Below, in pieces: positions 1 through 7,505 of a stretch of DNA of 48,334 nt. How positions within the stretch are numbered: the stretch's first letter is position 1; each line of letters begins with the position of its first letter. Origin of the DNA: Sphingopyxis granuli NBRC 100800 (GTDB taxonomy: Bacteria; Pseudomonadota; Alphaproteobacteria; Sphingomonadales; Sphingomonadaceae); NCBI RefSeq assembly GCF_001591045.1, contig NZ_BCUA01000025.1, forward strand, positions 1 to 48,334, read 5' to 3'. Both the position numbers and the translations under genes were made by a program. A model generated the notes under the pieces. The model worked only from the letters and a program-made list of their open reading frames with translations, was not told where the DNA came from and made no database searches.

Positions 1-113
1 TTTATGACTTGTTTGTGCGTGTCAATGCCTGTCGAGCACAGGATGATGATCTATCAAGCCGCGAAGAATGAGGTGGAGCACCGACGGTTTCCCCCGCGGT
101 ATTCATCAACTTC

Positions 114-683
114 ATGCAAAACGAGCTGGACGAGGGCATTGCATCGACTGCGACCATCGATCTTCTAGCCTTCAGCAAGCGGGACTGGTCGTCGCTCCCA
201 GTAGGGTTCAAGGCGCTTCTCGATATCATCGAGCATGGCATGTGCAGGATACCTGGCGCGCTATTTGGAGCAGCCGTGACGTTCGGCGACGAAAATCTTC
301 GGATTGGGTTGGATACGATGGCCGCCCACCTGACGGATCGGCACATCAACATGGCTGCTCGGATGCAGACAGGCTATGTCCATCATGCGGCCATGCAGTA
401 CTGGATCTCCATCGCACGGCGAATGGCATCGCGAGATGATCAAGTCGGCCAATCCGTGGTTGGAAGCTGTGCTAGCGCCTTGGTTCGATATCACCAAACC
501 GCCATCCAGCCCGTAGTCACTGACGTAGAGCGACTCTATCCCGCTTGGGACTTCAATCCCGCAGTTTCAGTCAGGCAGCACTGGGGCTTTGCCGAATACG
601 GGAGGCTGATGGCTCCCCAGTTACGTGCAATTCAGGATGCTGAAGTTGGCGAGAAAATTTTTGGTGAAGTGATCGAGGTCTAG
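114..683 (+). CDS. Hypothetical protein, possibly the 3' part of a broken gene
   Basis: I do not recognise this 189-residue protein; it shows no signal peptide, membrane segment or catalytic motif. The ATG at 114 has no convincing ribosome binding site. In the same frame, coding-like sequence continues upstream through a TGA at 69-71 to the window edge. The gene may therefore begin outside the window and carry a nonsense codon, or the ATG may be a real internal start. It lies 36 bases beyond the 3' end of the convergent HelD-like gene and has no copy of the island operator in front of it, so it probably does not belong to that regulon. Confidence 0.5.
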   Translation: MQNELDEGIASTATIDLLAFSKRDWSSLPVGFKALLDIIEHGMCRIPGALFGAAVTFGDENLRIGLDTMAAHLTDRHINMAARMQTGYVHHAAMQYWISIARRMASRDDQVGQSVVGSCASALVRYHQTAIQPVVTDVERLYPAWDFNPAVSVRQHWGFAEYGRLMAPQLRAIQDAEVGEKIFGEVIEV

Positions 684-719
684 TGCGGACGCGACCAAGC
701 CTAGCTGTGTCCGCGCGTG

Positions 720-3401
720 TTAACTGATCTGGGCTGTCGTTTTGCAGACCGGGAACTCGCTGCAGCCTAAGAAGCCGCCGTATTTTCCCTCGATCCTGAC
801 CATCTGCCCGCGATCGCAGGATGGGCAAGTACTCCCGTGTTCGACTTTGCCGGTCAAGCGAATCGGCCCCACATCTCTGGCTTCCTGCGTGCTGACGATG
901 TTGCGCTTAAAGTCGCAGCGCGGCCAAGTGCTGCAACTTTCGAACTCGCCGTTGCGGCCACTACGCCGGGTGATGACCCCGACGGAACATTTGGGGCATG
1001 GCTCGATAGGCGCAGCGTCGATCGGCTCAATCTCAACTGCGCCTTGCTTGGCCAACTCAACGAGGAAGCGGGACGGCTGCGCTAGGCTCGTATAGATCCG
1101 AACCTGTCGTCTTGCGCGTGTGAGGGCGACGTAAAATAGCCTACGCTCCTCTGCCATCGGGAACGGATCCGGAGCAGGCATCGGTATCTGCAAGACAGGA
1201 TCATCTTCGATCTGGCTTGGGAAGCCCCGGTTTCCTTCAACCACGTTCAGCAGCATGACGTAGTCGGCCTCTAACCCCTTCGACGAATGGACGGTCTTGA
1301 AGTCGAGGTCGAGCTGTTCGGAAAACTGCGCCTTCCAGCGTCGTAGGTCTGCGGGCCGGTCGCTTCGATAACGGCCAAGAAGCAAAACTGACAGGCGGCC
1401 ATTCTTCGCCGGCTCCAGCTTGCCGAGCTTTAGGTAGTGCTGCATTTGCGCGAGCTGTTCAGCCAAGTGTTCGGTGGAGCGCCTTGCATCCTCGAAGGCA
1501 TAGGCAAAAATGTATTGCTTGCTCTCGTAGTGATTGGCGCTTGCGACCTCTTTGCGAATTTGCGTTGGGTTGGCCTGAACGAACCGGCTGGAAATGTCGC
1601 AGATGGGCTGAGGACTTCTGAAGGTGGTGTTCAGCGTGAGCTGCGTGGCCCTAGGGAAAATCCGATCGAATTCACGCATCACCGAAATGTCGGCTCCCGC
1701 AAAGCGGTTGATGCCTTGCCAATCGTCGCCAACCACGCACAGGTGCCTTCCCGCCTCAGGCGGTCCCGCCAATGCCTTCAGCAGACGTATCCGTGCGCGT
1801 GAACTATCTTGGAACTCGTCAGAAAGGATGGTCGTGAAGGGGGAGCGATATCGGCCGCGCTCCACATGTTCCGCCGCGAGGTTGAGCATGTCTTCGAAGT
1901 CGATGTAGCCGCCATCTTTGAGCTTCTGCTCCCAGCTGGCGCCAACTCTTTCGTAGATGCTGACAAAACGCTTCAAGCGATCGATATTGGTATTCTTGGA
2001 GTGGGCTTTGAGCGCAGCCTGCAAGTCGGCATGGTTGATGCCGTTGCTTTTTACATGTTGCTGAAAGACCCGGATGGTTCCCGCGAGTTCCTGAGCCGTA
2101 ACCGGCTGCGTACCGGTCGCTTCGCGCTCGGGATCGAAGCTTGCGGAAATGCCAGCCTTTGCGAGCTGCGCTTCGAGAAAAGGCAGAGCTGTTCCCTGTG
2201 AGATCTGGGCAGAGGTGGTTTCGAACAGCTTGGTCCCCATTGCCTGATGGAGCTCGCGCTTCCACCGAACACCATCCAGGTACGACTGGCCAAAATGCTC
2301 AGGTGGGCGACCAGCCTGATCCAGCGCAAAATGCTCATGATAAAGCTCTGCATCCGGATAGTAGAAGTCCGGATAGTATTGGCGGTGCGTCTCGGTCGCC
2401 GTTTCGTGCTCATATCGACGTTCGTATTCGTAAGGGATCTGGTTATAGAAAAGCCAGTCTGCAATTAGTCGCTCTTCTTTGCTCTTTACGATCTCGCCAT
2501 TTGCTGTCCGGAAGCCCCGCCGGCCATTGCCATAGGCGTCAGGCTCAGCCGGCACGTTCCATTCACCCACGTCCCTGCCATACACTGTCCGAAACAAGTG
2601 CCAGTCATTTCGGAACGTCTGGTCTTGCTTGCACAGGTCATCGATGATGCTGACGATCATCTTGTTGTCTTCGCCTGGATGCTCAAGCCAAGGGGCGAGC
2701 GACGGCTTCTTGCCGGTCGCCATGGCGATGACATGCAGGCCAAAGCTGTGAAACGTCTTCGCCGTGATGTCGGCAGAACCGGGCAGTTGGCTCAGACGAT
2801 CCCTCGCACGTTCCGCCAGTTCCTCTGCCGCGTCGGTGTTGAAAGCGAGGAGGAGCACTTGGCTGCCCAGCGCCAATCCTTGCTGAAGTACGTAGCCGGC
2901 CTTGGATACCATCGTCGAAGTTTTGCCCGAGCCCGCCGCGGCTACAATCTGGATGCGGTGGTCCATGCACACGCAGGCTTTGATCTGCTCGTCGGTGAGC
3001 GGGTCCTTTTCGACCGTCTCGAAGAATTCTTTCTGCGCAACCTTTTGACCAGCGAGGAAGGCATCATTGTCGATAGCAAATTCCGTGACAAGAAGTTCGA
3101 CTAAATCCTTTGATCGCCCAACGCTGCTCATCCATGGCCGATAGGACGCCGGGGCAGGGTGCTCTGCCAGGATGCGCTCGGCAGTACCTGATGGTATCCA
3201 CCTCTTCCTGTCGACCGTCGGCTCCCATCCCGCGCGCCATTCAGCCAATTGTTGGCTTGCTGTCCCGGACGCCGGCAAAAGTGCAGCCGGTTTTGCACCG
3301 GATGCACCCAAGCCCTTCGGGCGTGAGGACGAAGATTCCTTCTTGTTCCCGCCGAGTAGAGCACCCGCACCGAGCAAGCCCAGGAGGATCAACTCAAGCA
3401 A
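720..3401 (-). CDS. HelD-like superfamily I helicase with nuclease-like insert and two zinc ribbons
   Basis: This 893-residue protein is an SF1 helicase closest to helicase IV (HelD). The motifs are in order: Walker A AAGSGKTS (about residue 155), a HelD-type LLLAFN stretch, DEFQDS (about 530), VVGDDWQGINRFAGAD, VHSSKGLEADY (about 705) and RRLFYVALTRAR (about 755). Between motifs I and II, about residues 305-365, lies an insert with ERLIADWL, PDFYYPD and YHEHFALD, which resembles a restriction-endonuclease-like fold; E. coli HelD as I know it lacks this. The C terminus carries two matching ribbons of the topoisomerase type, each C-x2-C-x17-C-x5-C. The N terminus is hydrophobic (LILLGLLGAGALLGG) and may anchor it to the membrane. 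The start is TTG with AAGGA 7 bases upstream. It is the last gene of the minus-strand unit AAA-unknown-HelD. Its role is probably unwinding and possibly cutting foreign DNA or clearing transcription complexes; that is inference. Confidence 0.88.
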   Translation of the reverse strand: MLELILLGLLGAGALLGGNKKESSSSRPKGLGASGAKPAALLPASGTASQQLAEWRAGWEPTVDRKRWIPSGTAERILAEHPAPASYRPWMSSVGRSKDLVELLVTEFAIDNDAFLAGQKVAQKEFFETVEKDPLTDEQIKACVCMDHRIQIVAAAGSGKTSTMVSKAGYVLQQGLALGSQVLLLAFNTDAAEELAERARDRLSQLPGSADITAKTFHSFGLHVIAMATGKKPSLAPWLEHPGEDNKMIVSIIDDLCKQDQTFRNDWHLFRTVYGRDVGEWNVPAEPDAYGNGRRGFRTANGEIVKSKEERLIADWLFYNQIPYEYERRYEHETATETHRQYYPDFYYPDAELYHEHFALDQAGRPPEHFGQSYLDGVRWKRELHQAMGTKLFETTSAQISQGTALPFLEAQLAKAGISASFDPEREATGTQPVTAQELAGTIRVFQQHVKSNGINHADLQAALKAHSKNTNIDRLKRFVSIYERVGASWEQKLKDGGYIDFEDMLNLAAEHVERGRYRSPFTTILSDEFQDSSRARIRLLKALAGPPEAGRHLCVVGDDWQGINRFAGADISVMREFDRIFPRATQLTLNTTFRSPQPICDISSRFVQANPTQIRKEVASANHYESKQYIFAYAFEDARRSTEHLAEQLAQMQHYLKLGKLEPAKNGRLSVLLLGRYRSDRPADLRRWKAQFSEQLDLDFKTVHSSKGLEADYVMLLNVVEGNRGFPSQIEDDPVLQIPMPAPDPFPMAEERRLFYVALTRARRQVRIYTSLAQPSRFLVELAKQGAVEIEPIDAAPIEPCPKCSVGVITRRSGRNGEFESCSTWPRCDFKRNIVSTQEARDVGPIRLTGKVEHGSTCPSCDRGQMVRIEGKYGGFLGCSEFPVCKTTAQIS

Positions 3402-3461
3402 TGCGCAATCCTTGAAGTCGGTTGCTTTGATGCCGCACGGTCCGATGGCGCATGGCTGACC

Positions 3462-4172
3462 TTAAATCCAAACGTCATCACAGAGATAGGCTAAACCGCC
3501 GCTTCCTCCGGTGATTGCATCTCGGATCTCGGCTAGCTCATCCACTTCCCGAGGTGGCTTCGGTGGCTTTGAGCCGACCCCATGGAAGAATGGCCCGATT
3601 TTCAAGGGCTGTCGCTCAAGTGCCTGCGCGAAAGCCAGAGTACGATCAAAAAGATCCTCCTCGGAGTGATAATACCAGTTTCTCACAAGTCGGCCATTCG
3701 ACGGAGCGTAGCTCATTTGCTGGCCCATAATCCCCGGCAGTTCCGGGGAGTCGAAGAGTTGGTAGTCGATGCCGTTGCGACGGAAGATGATCGCGGCACC
3801 GCTCGTGTCGAAGGACCTGGCAAAGATTCTCTGAAAGGCGCGGGAAGTGGGAGCGAAGGACCGCCAGCCCGCGTTGATCAAGGCTCCGCCCAGGTCACTT
3901 AGAGTCTCGAGAACATCCCCTTTGGGTGAATGCCTGACAACGACGTGCTCTCCCTGATCGTTTCGTTGAAGTTCTGAACGGCGGCAAATGATTGTGTTAC
4001 TGCAACGCCAGTTTAGGTGTTCCAAGCTTTCGAACTGGGCAACCTTCAGCGTTTGCTCCGCGGCCATTTCAACCACGACGATATCGCCGGAAATTAGATC
4101 CCTGCGGTGGCAGTTGACTGGATAGGTCCGTCCAGTCTTTGTGAAGCGCACATGCGCCACGCGGTATGACAT
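3462..4172 (-). CDS. Protein of unknown function
   Basis: I do not recognise this 236-residue protein. It is soluble, with no signal peptide or transmembrane segment. The N-terminal part (YRVAHVRFTKTGRTYPVNCH, then GDIVVVEM) looks like a small beta-barrel, and two cysteines occur near CSNTIICRR. The C-terminal part is rich in aromatic residues (NWYYHSEEDLFD) and ends with a Gly-rich stretch. It lies between the tandem AAA+ ATPase (103-base gap) and the HelD-like helicase (60-base gap) on the same strand, so the three are probably co-transcribed from the promoter near 6374. That placement suggests an adaptor or specificity subunit, but nothing in the sequence proves it. Confidence 0.7.
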   Translation of the reverse strand: MSYRVAHVRFTKTGRTYPVNCHRRDLISGDIVVVEMAAEQTLKVAQFESLEHLNWRCSNTIICRRSELQRNDQGEHVVVRHSPKGDVLETLSDLGGALINAGWRSFAPTSRAFQRIFARSFDTSGAAIIFRRNGIDYQLFDSPELPGIMGQQMSYAPSNGRLVRNWYYHSEEDLFDRTLAFAQALERQPLKIGPFFHGVGSKPPKPPREVDELAEIRDAITGGSGGLAYLCDDVWI

Positions 4173-4275
4173 CTAGTTCTCTGCAGGATAGTGAAACGGC
4201 GTTTGAAGTGGAATGCACTATCAGAGTTTATCTTTGGTTTCTGCAACTTCGAACCTCGCCGGGCAATTAGCGGCT

Positions 4276-6351
4276 TCACGCGGCCTTTGGTACGACCGGG
4301 ACTGCCGAACGTGCGAGGACATCGCCAGTCACGTGAAACCCCATCGTGCCCCTCACCTGGTCGCCGCGGGCTTCGATCTCGTCACGCAGCCAGTTCACCA
4401 GAACAGCCGGATCTCGTTCTGCCAGCAGCGTTGCGCGGTGCGCAACCACGGCAAAGTCGCCAGGCGTTTGGCCATGGTGGACGGGCATCTCAGCCGGCCA
4501 GTCAAGGCCGAACCTGGTTTTGAAAAGCTGGCTGGCCTGAGCAGGAGTCATGGCATTGAATACGGCGCGGATCGTGAAGCGGCGCTGCGTCGCCGGATCG
4601 AGGTTATCGGCCAGATTGGTCGTCGCGACGAAGGGAGTGCGGAGGTGCTCGAGCTGGACCAGCATCTCGTTGACCTGGCTGACCTCCCAGCTCCTCTGAC
4701 CGGCTTCGCGGCGATAAAGGAAGCTGTCGACCTCGTCGATCAACAGCAGTGCACCGCGTTCGGCTGCCCTCGCAAAGGCTTCAGCGATGTTCTGTTCGGT
4801 CTCACCTACATATGGGCTCATGAGATCCGAGCACCGCCGCTCTTCGATCTCCAATCCCATGACCTCGGCGAGATGCCTTGCAAAAGCGGATTTGCCAGTA
4901 CCTGAAGGCCCGGACAGCAACAGGCTCCAACCGCGGTCTGGGGTGGCGGCCAGGCGGTCAGCAAGGCGAGACAAATCCGTGTCCGCACGGGATAGCGCCG
5001 GGTTGTAGACTGAACTGCCGGGCGCTTCCGGGGCGCAAGACTGCCCCAAAACGCGCATTACGCTGTGGATAGCGGTCTTCGCCACGTCCGCCCCGGCGTT
5101 GGCAAGATGGGCAGCCTTCAGACCTGCAGCTACCACGGCAGGGGGCGCCTTCAGGCAAGCGATATCGCGCAGTTCAGCATTGCTGAGGTCAACCGATGCA
5201 GCTTCAGCGGACCTCTTGGCTACTCGCTCTCGCACAGCCAAGCGCGGGCGATCGAAGCCGATCGCGAGGGTCATGCGTCGCAAGACGGCGGGATCCAACC
5301 GCGAACGCTGGTTGACGATCCAGATCGTGGAAACCTGCGGCGCCTCGACGAGACGGTTAATCCACTGCTTGGAACTGCCTTTGCGCTCGCTCATCATCAG
5401 GACATCGTCGGCTTCATCGACGACGATGACCCTGTCCCGGTGATGACGGCACATAGCCCGCAAGATCATCAGATGATCGAGGCGCTCGGAGCGATCGGGC
5501 TCGTTACCGAAATCGTCGCTCAAACCGGCAAAGATCGCGCCGCTTCCTGCCTCAGTGGCAAGGGTGCGCGCAAACTCGGTTTTGCCAGTTCCCGGCTCCC
5601 CGAACAGCAAGATGCTTACAGGTTCCTTGCTCGCGAGGACTTTGAGAGCGATGCTCCGCAACGGATCGAGGTGCTCGAAGTCATTCCACAGCAATCGCCC
5701 TTGCTCCGGTTCGGGCATGAGCCAGCGCAGCATCTCGTCCCGGGTTTCCGCATGGACCCGAATAAGGCGCCTGAGCAGGTGGCTCAGGCTATATTCTCCA
5801 TCGCGGTCGTCATGAAGAAGGCGAGAGGAAAACAGCGGTGCACCTGGCACCAGTTTTCGTTCGACGGTGTTGCCGGCGAGGCCAGAGAGTTGAGCGACAG
5901 CGCTCGGGGTGAGGTTGCTGCATGAGATGGGTGCCCGGCGCACGAGCTCTCGCCAGCACTCAAATTTTCCCCAGCGGGCAAAGATGGTGAGGATGGTGAC
6001 TTCAGCGGAATCGAGGCCGAACAGCTCGCCGACCCACGCAAACACGCTGTCCAACTGGGTTGGCGCGGCGCGCTTCGCCGTCAATTGCCGAGCAACAGCC
6101 CGCATTTCGGCCACTGAAGGCTTTTCCCGATTGGTGAGCTTATGCAACGCGGCAACGGAAACCTCACGGTCAATCAGGTCGATCAGATCCTCGCCGCACC
6201 GCTTCACCTGATTGACGCTCAACGCCTGCAAAACCCGCGCAGCAGCATGAGCGAAATGCGCTGCTTCACCCTGCTCGGTATGGCTGAATTCGGCTTGTGC
6301 TGCCCTTTGACGTGCCATCTTGTGCGCAATCCCCCTGAGGTCCGGTTCCAT
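4276..6351 (-). CDS. Tandem AAA+ ATPase
   Basis: This 691-residue protein has two AAA+ modules behind a helical N-terminal region of about 240 residues. Module 1 has Walker A GEPGTGKTEFA (about residue 250), Walker B VIVVDEADD (about 310) and a downstream DPAVLRRM arginine segment. Module 2 has GPSGTGKSAFA (about 480), LLLIDEVDSF (about 535) and a sensor/arginine segment ATTNLADNLDPATQRRF. Both sites look catalytically competent. The layout resembles FtsH/Cdc48-type remodellers but there is no protease motif. It is the first gene of a minus-strand unit that continues into the unknown protein and the HelD-like helicase. Its start lies 22 bases from an island operator (6374-6392) and diverges from the WYL regulator. 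A role as sensor or motor of the defence complex is inference. Confidence 0.88.
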   Translation of the reverse strand: MEPDLRGIAHKMARQRAAQAEFSHTEQGEAAHFAHAAARVLQALSVNQVKRCGEDLIDLIDREVSVAALHKLTNREKPSVAEMRAVARQLTAKRAAPTQLDSVFAWVGELFGLDSAEVTILTIFARWGKFECWRELVRRAPISCSNLTPSAVAQLSGLAGNTVERKLVPGAPLFSSRLLHDDRDGEYSLSHLLRRLIRVHAETRDEMLRWLMPEPEQGRLLWNDFEHLDPLRSIALKVLASKEPVSILLFGEPGTGKTEFARTLATEAGSGAIFAGLSDDFGNEPDRSERLDHLMILRAMCRHHRDRVIVVDEADDVLMMSERKGSSKQWINRLVEAPQVSTIWIVNQRSRLDPAVLRRMTLAIGFDRPRLAVRERVAKRSAEAASVDLSNAELRDIACLKAPPAVVAAGLKAAHLANAGADVAKTAIHSVMRVLGQSCAPEAPGSSVYNPALSRADTDLSRLADRLAATPDRGWSLLLSGPSGTGKSAFARHLAEVMGLEIEERRCSDLMSPYVGETEQNIAEAFARAAERGALLLIDEVDSFLYRREAGQRSWEVSQVNEMLVQLEHLRTPFVATTNLADNLDPATQRRFTIRAVFNAMTPAQASQLFKTRFGLDWPAEMPVHHGQTPGDFAVVAHRATLLAERDPAVLVNWLRDEIEARGDQVRGTMGFHVTGDVLARSAVPVVPKAA

Positions 6352-6373
6352 GAAAGGTATCTAACCACATGAG

Positions 6374-6392
6374 TGCGACAAATATGGTCGCA
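6374..6392 (-). promoter_or_regulatory. Island operator copy 1 (in front of the AAA+ unit)
   Basis: On the minus strand this reads TGCGACCATATTTGTCGCA: arms TGCGAC and GTCGCA, perfect 6-bp inverted repeats around a 7-base AT-rich spacer. It ends 22 bases upstream of the AAA+ start and lies 63 bases upstream of the divergent WYL gene, so it could control both. Four further copies of the same 19-bp pattern precede other units of the island. Confidence 0.8.
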
Positions 6393-6455
6393 TAAATGGG
6401 GGATTTCGCTTGATCCGACTTGCGCTTGCAGGACAGGCAGTTAGCAGTGGCTGTA

Positions 6456-7448
6456 ATGACAAAGCGCCTCAGTAACCTCGATCGTACACTCAAACTCGTG
6501 CATGCGTTGACGCAAAGCATTGAAGGCTTGTCGCTCGATGAGATGGCTGCATTGCTTGGGGTGAACCGCCGAACTGTTGAGCGACTTCGCAACGTCATAC
6601 TCATTCATTTCGACCTCGACGAAACGGTCGATGGTCGCATCAAACGATTCAGGATCAAGGATAGCCCGGGCCGGGCCTATGCGAGGCCAAACGCTGGCGA
6701 AGTCGCCGCCCTCCAGGGCGTAGTTGAAGCCGGACGGATCGAGGGTACAGCCAACACCGAAGCGCTTGAGAAGCTGCTCTCCAAAATCAAGATCGCCTTC
6801 GACAGCGCCGAACGCCGCCGGCTCGACAATGACCTCGATCTGCTTACCCGGTTGCAGCGGTCCCGGGTTGCCGCAGGGCCAGCCGTCATCGCTTCTCCCG
6901 AGGACCTGACAACGATCCAGTCAGCGATCCTTGCCGCTCATTGTGTGGATTTCGATTATCAGCCCGATTGGGCTGCTGCGCCAGCATGGCGACGGGTCGT
7001 CCCATACGGCCTGATCCATGGCCCCATCACCTATCTGCTTGGCAAAATGCCTGACCGGGATGATCCCCCGTTCACCTTTCGGCTCGATCGCATGAGCAAC
7101 GTTCGAGATAGCGGGATCGTCGGCTGCCCACCGGATGATTGGGATCTCGACGCCTGGATGTCCCGCAGCTTCGGCATTTGGCAAGAGGAAGACCACGATA
7201 TTGTGCTGCGGGTCCGCCCGCATGCGGTCGAGCGCGTGAGGGCTTGGCGGTTCCACCCGCATCAGCAGTTCGAAGATGATGGCGAGGAGCTGCTGGTGCG
7301 GTTTCGATCCGGAGGGCTCTTTGAGCTCGCCAATCATCTGTTCGGGTGGGCGGGTGATTTGGTGATCGAAGGACCAGCGGCATTGAAGGACACGATGGAG
7401 CAGCGGCTCGCGGCGGCTCAGGAAATGTTGCGACCAAAATTGTCGTAG
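6456..7448 (+). CDS. WYL-domain transcriptional regulator
   Basis: This 330-residue protein has an N-terminal helix-turn-helix (SLDEMAALLGVNRRTVERLR, about residues 27-46), a central beta-rich WYL domain (about 130-230, with VDFDYQPD and a VPYGLIHGPITYLLG-like strand) and a C-terminal WCX-type region. This is the layout of BrxR/CapW-type regulators, which often repress phage-defence operons and sense a nucleic-acid or nucleotide ligand. I chose the ATG at 6456 over an upstream TTG at 6420 because residues MTKRLSNLDRTLKLVHAL match the usual family start. It diverges from the AAA+ unit and precedes the nuclease/helicase operon. It is the only recognisable DNA-binding regulator in the island and therefore the best candidate to bind the five 19-bp operators, one of which covers its own last codons. 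The regulator-operator pairing is inference. Confidence 0.9.
   Translation: MTKRLSNLDRTLKLVHALTQSIEGLSLDEMAALLGVNRRTVERLRNVILIHFDLDETVDGRIKRFRIKDSPGRAYARPNAGEVAALQGVVEAGRIEGTANTEALEKLLSKIKIAFDSAERRRLDNDLDLLTRLQRSRVAAGPAVIASPEDLTTIQSAILAAHCVDFDYQPDWAAAPAWRRVVPYGLIHGPITYLLGKMPDRDDPPFTFRLDRMSNVRDSGIVGCPPDDWDLDAWMSRSFGIWQEEDHDIVLRVRPHAVERVRAWRFHPHQQFEDDGEELLVRFRSGGLFELANHLFGWAGDLVIEGPAALKDTMEQRLAAAQEMLRPKLS
7429..7447 (+). promoter_or_regulatory. Island operator copy 2 (in front of the nuclease/helicase operon)
   Basis: This reads TGCGACCAAAATTGTCGTA and overlaps the last codons and part of the stop codon of the WYL gene. It ends 58 bases before the AddB-like start at 7506. The operator is thus embedded in coding sequence, which would let the downstream operon be controlled separately from the regulator gene. 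Confidence 0.78.
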
Positions 7449-7505
7449 TTGATGGGCAGAGAACGTGTTGGGCGTGGCGTGACAGTCGTCGGGGGATTAG
7501 TTTGA

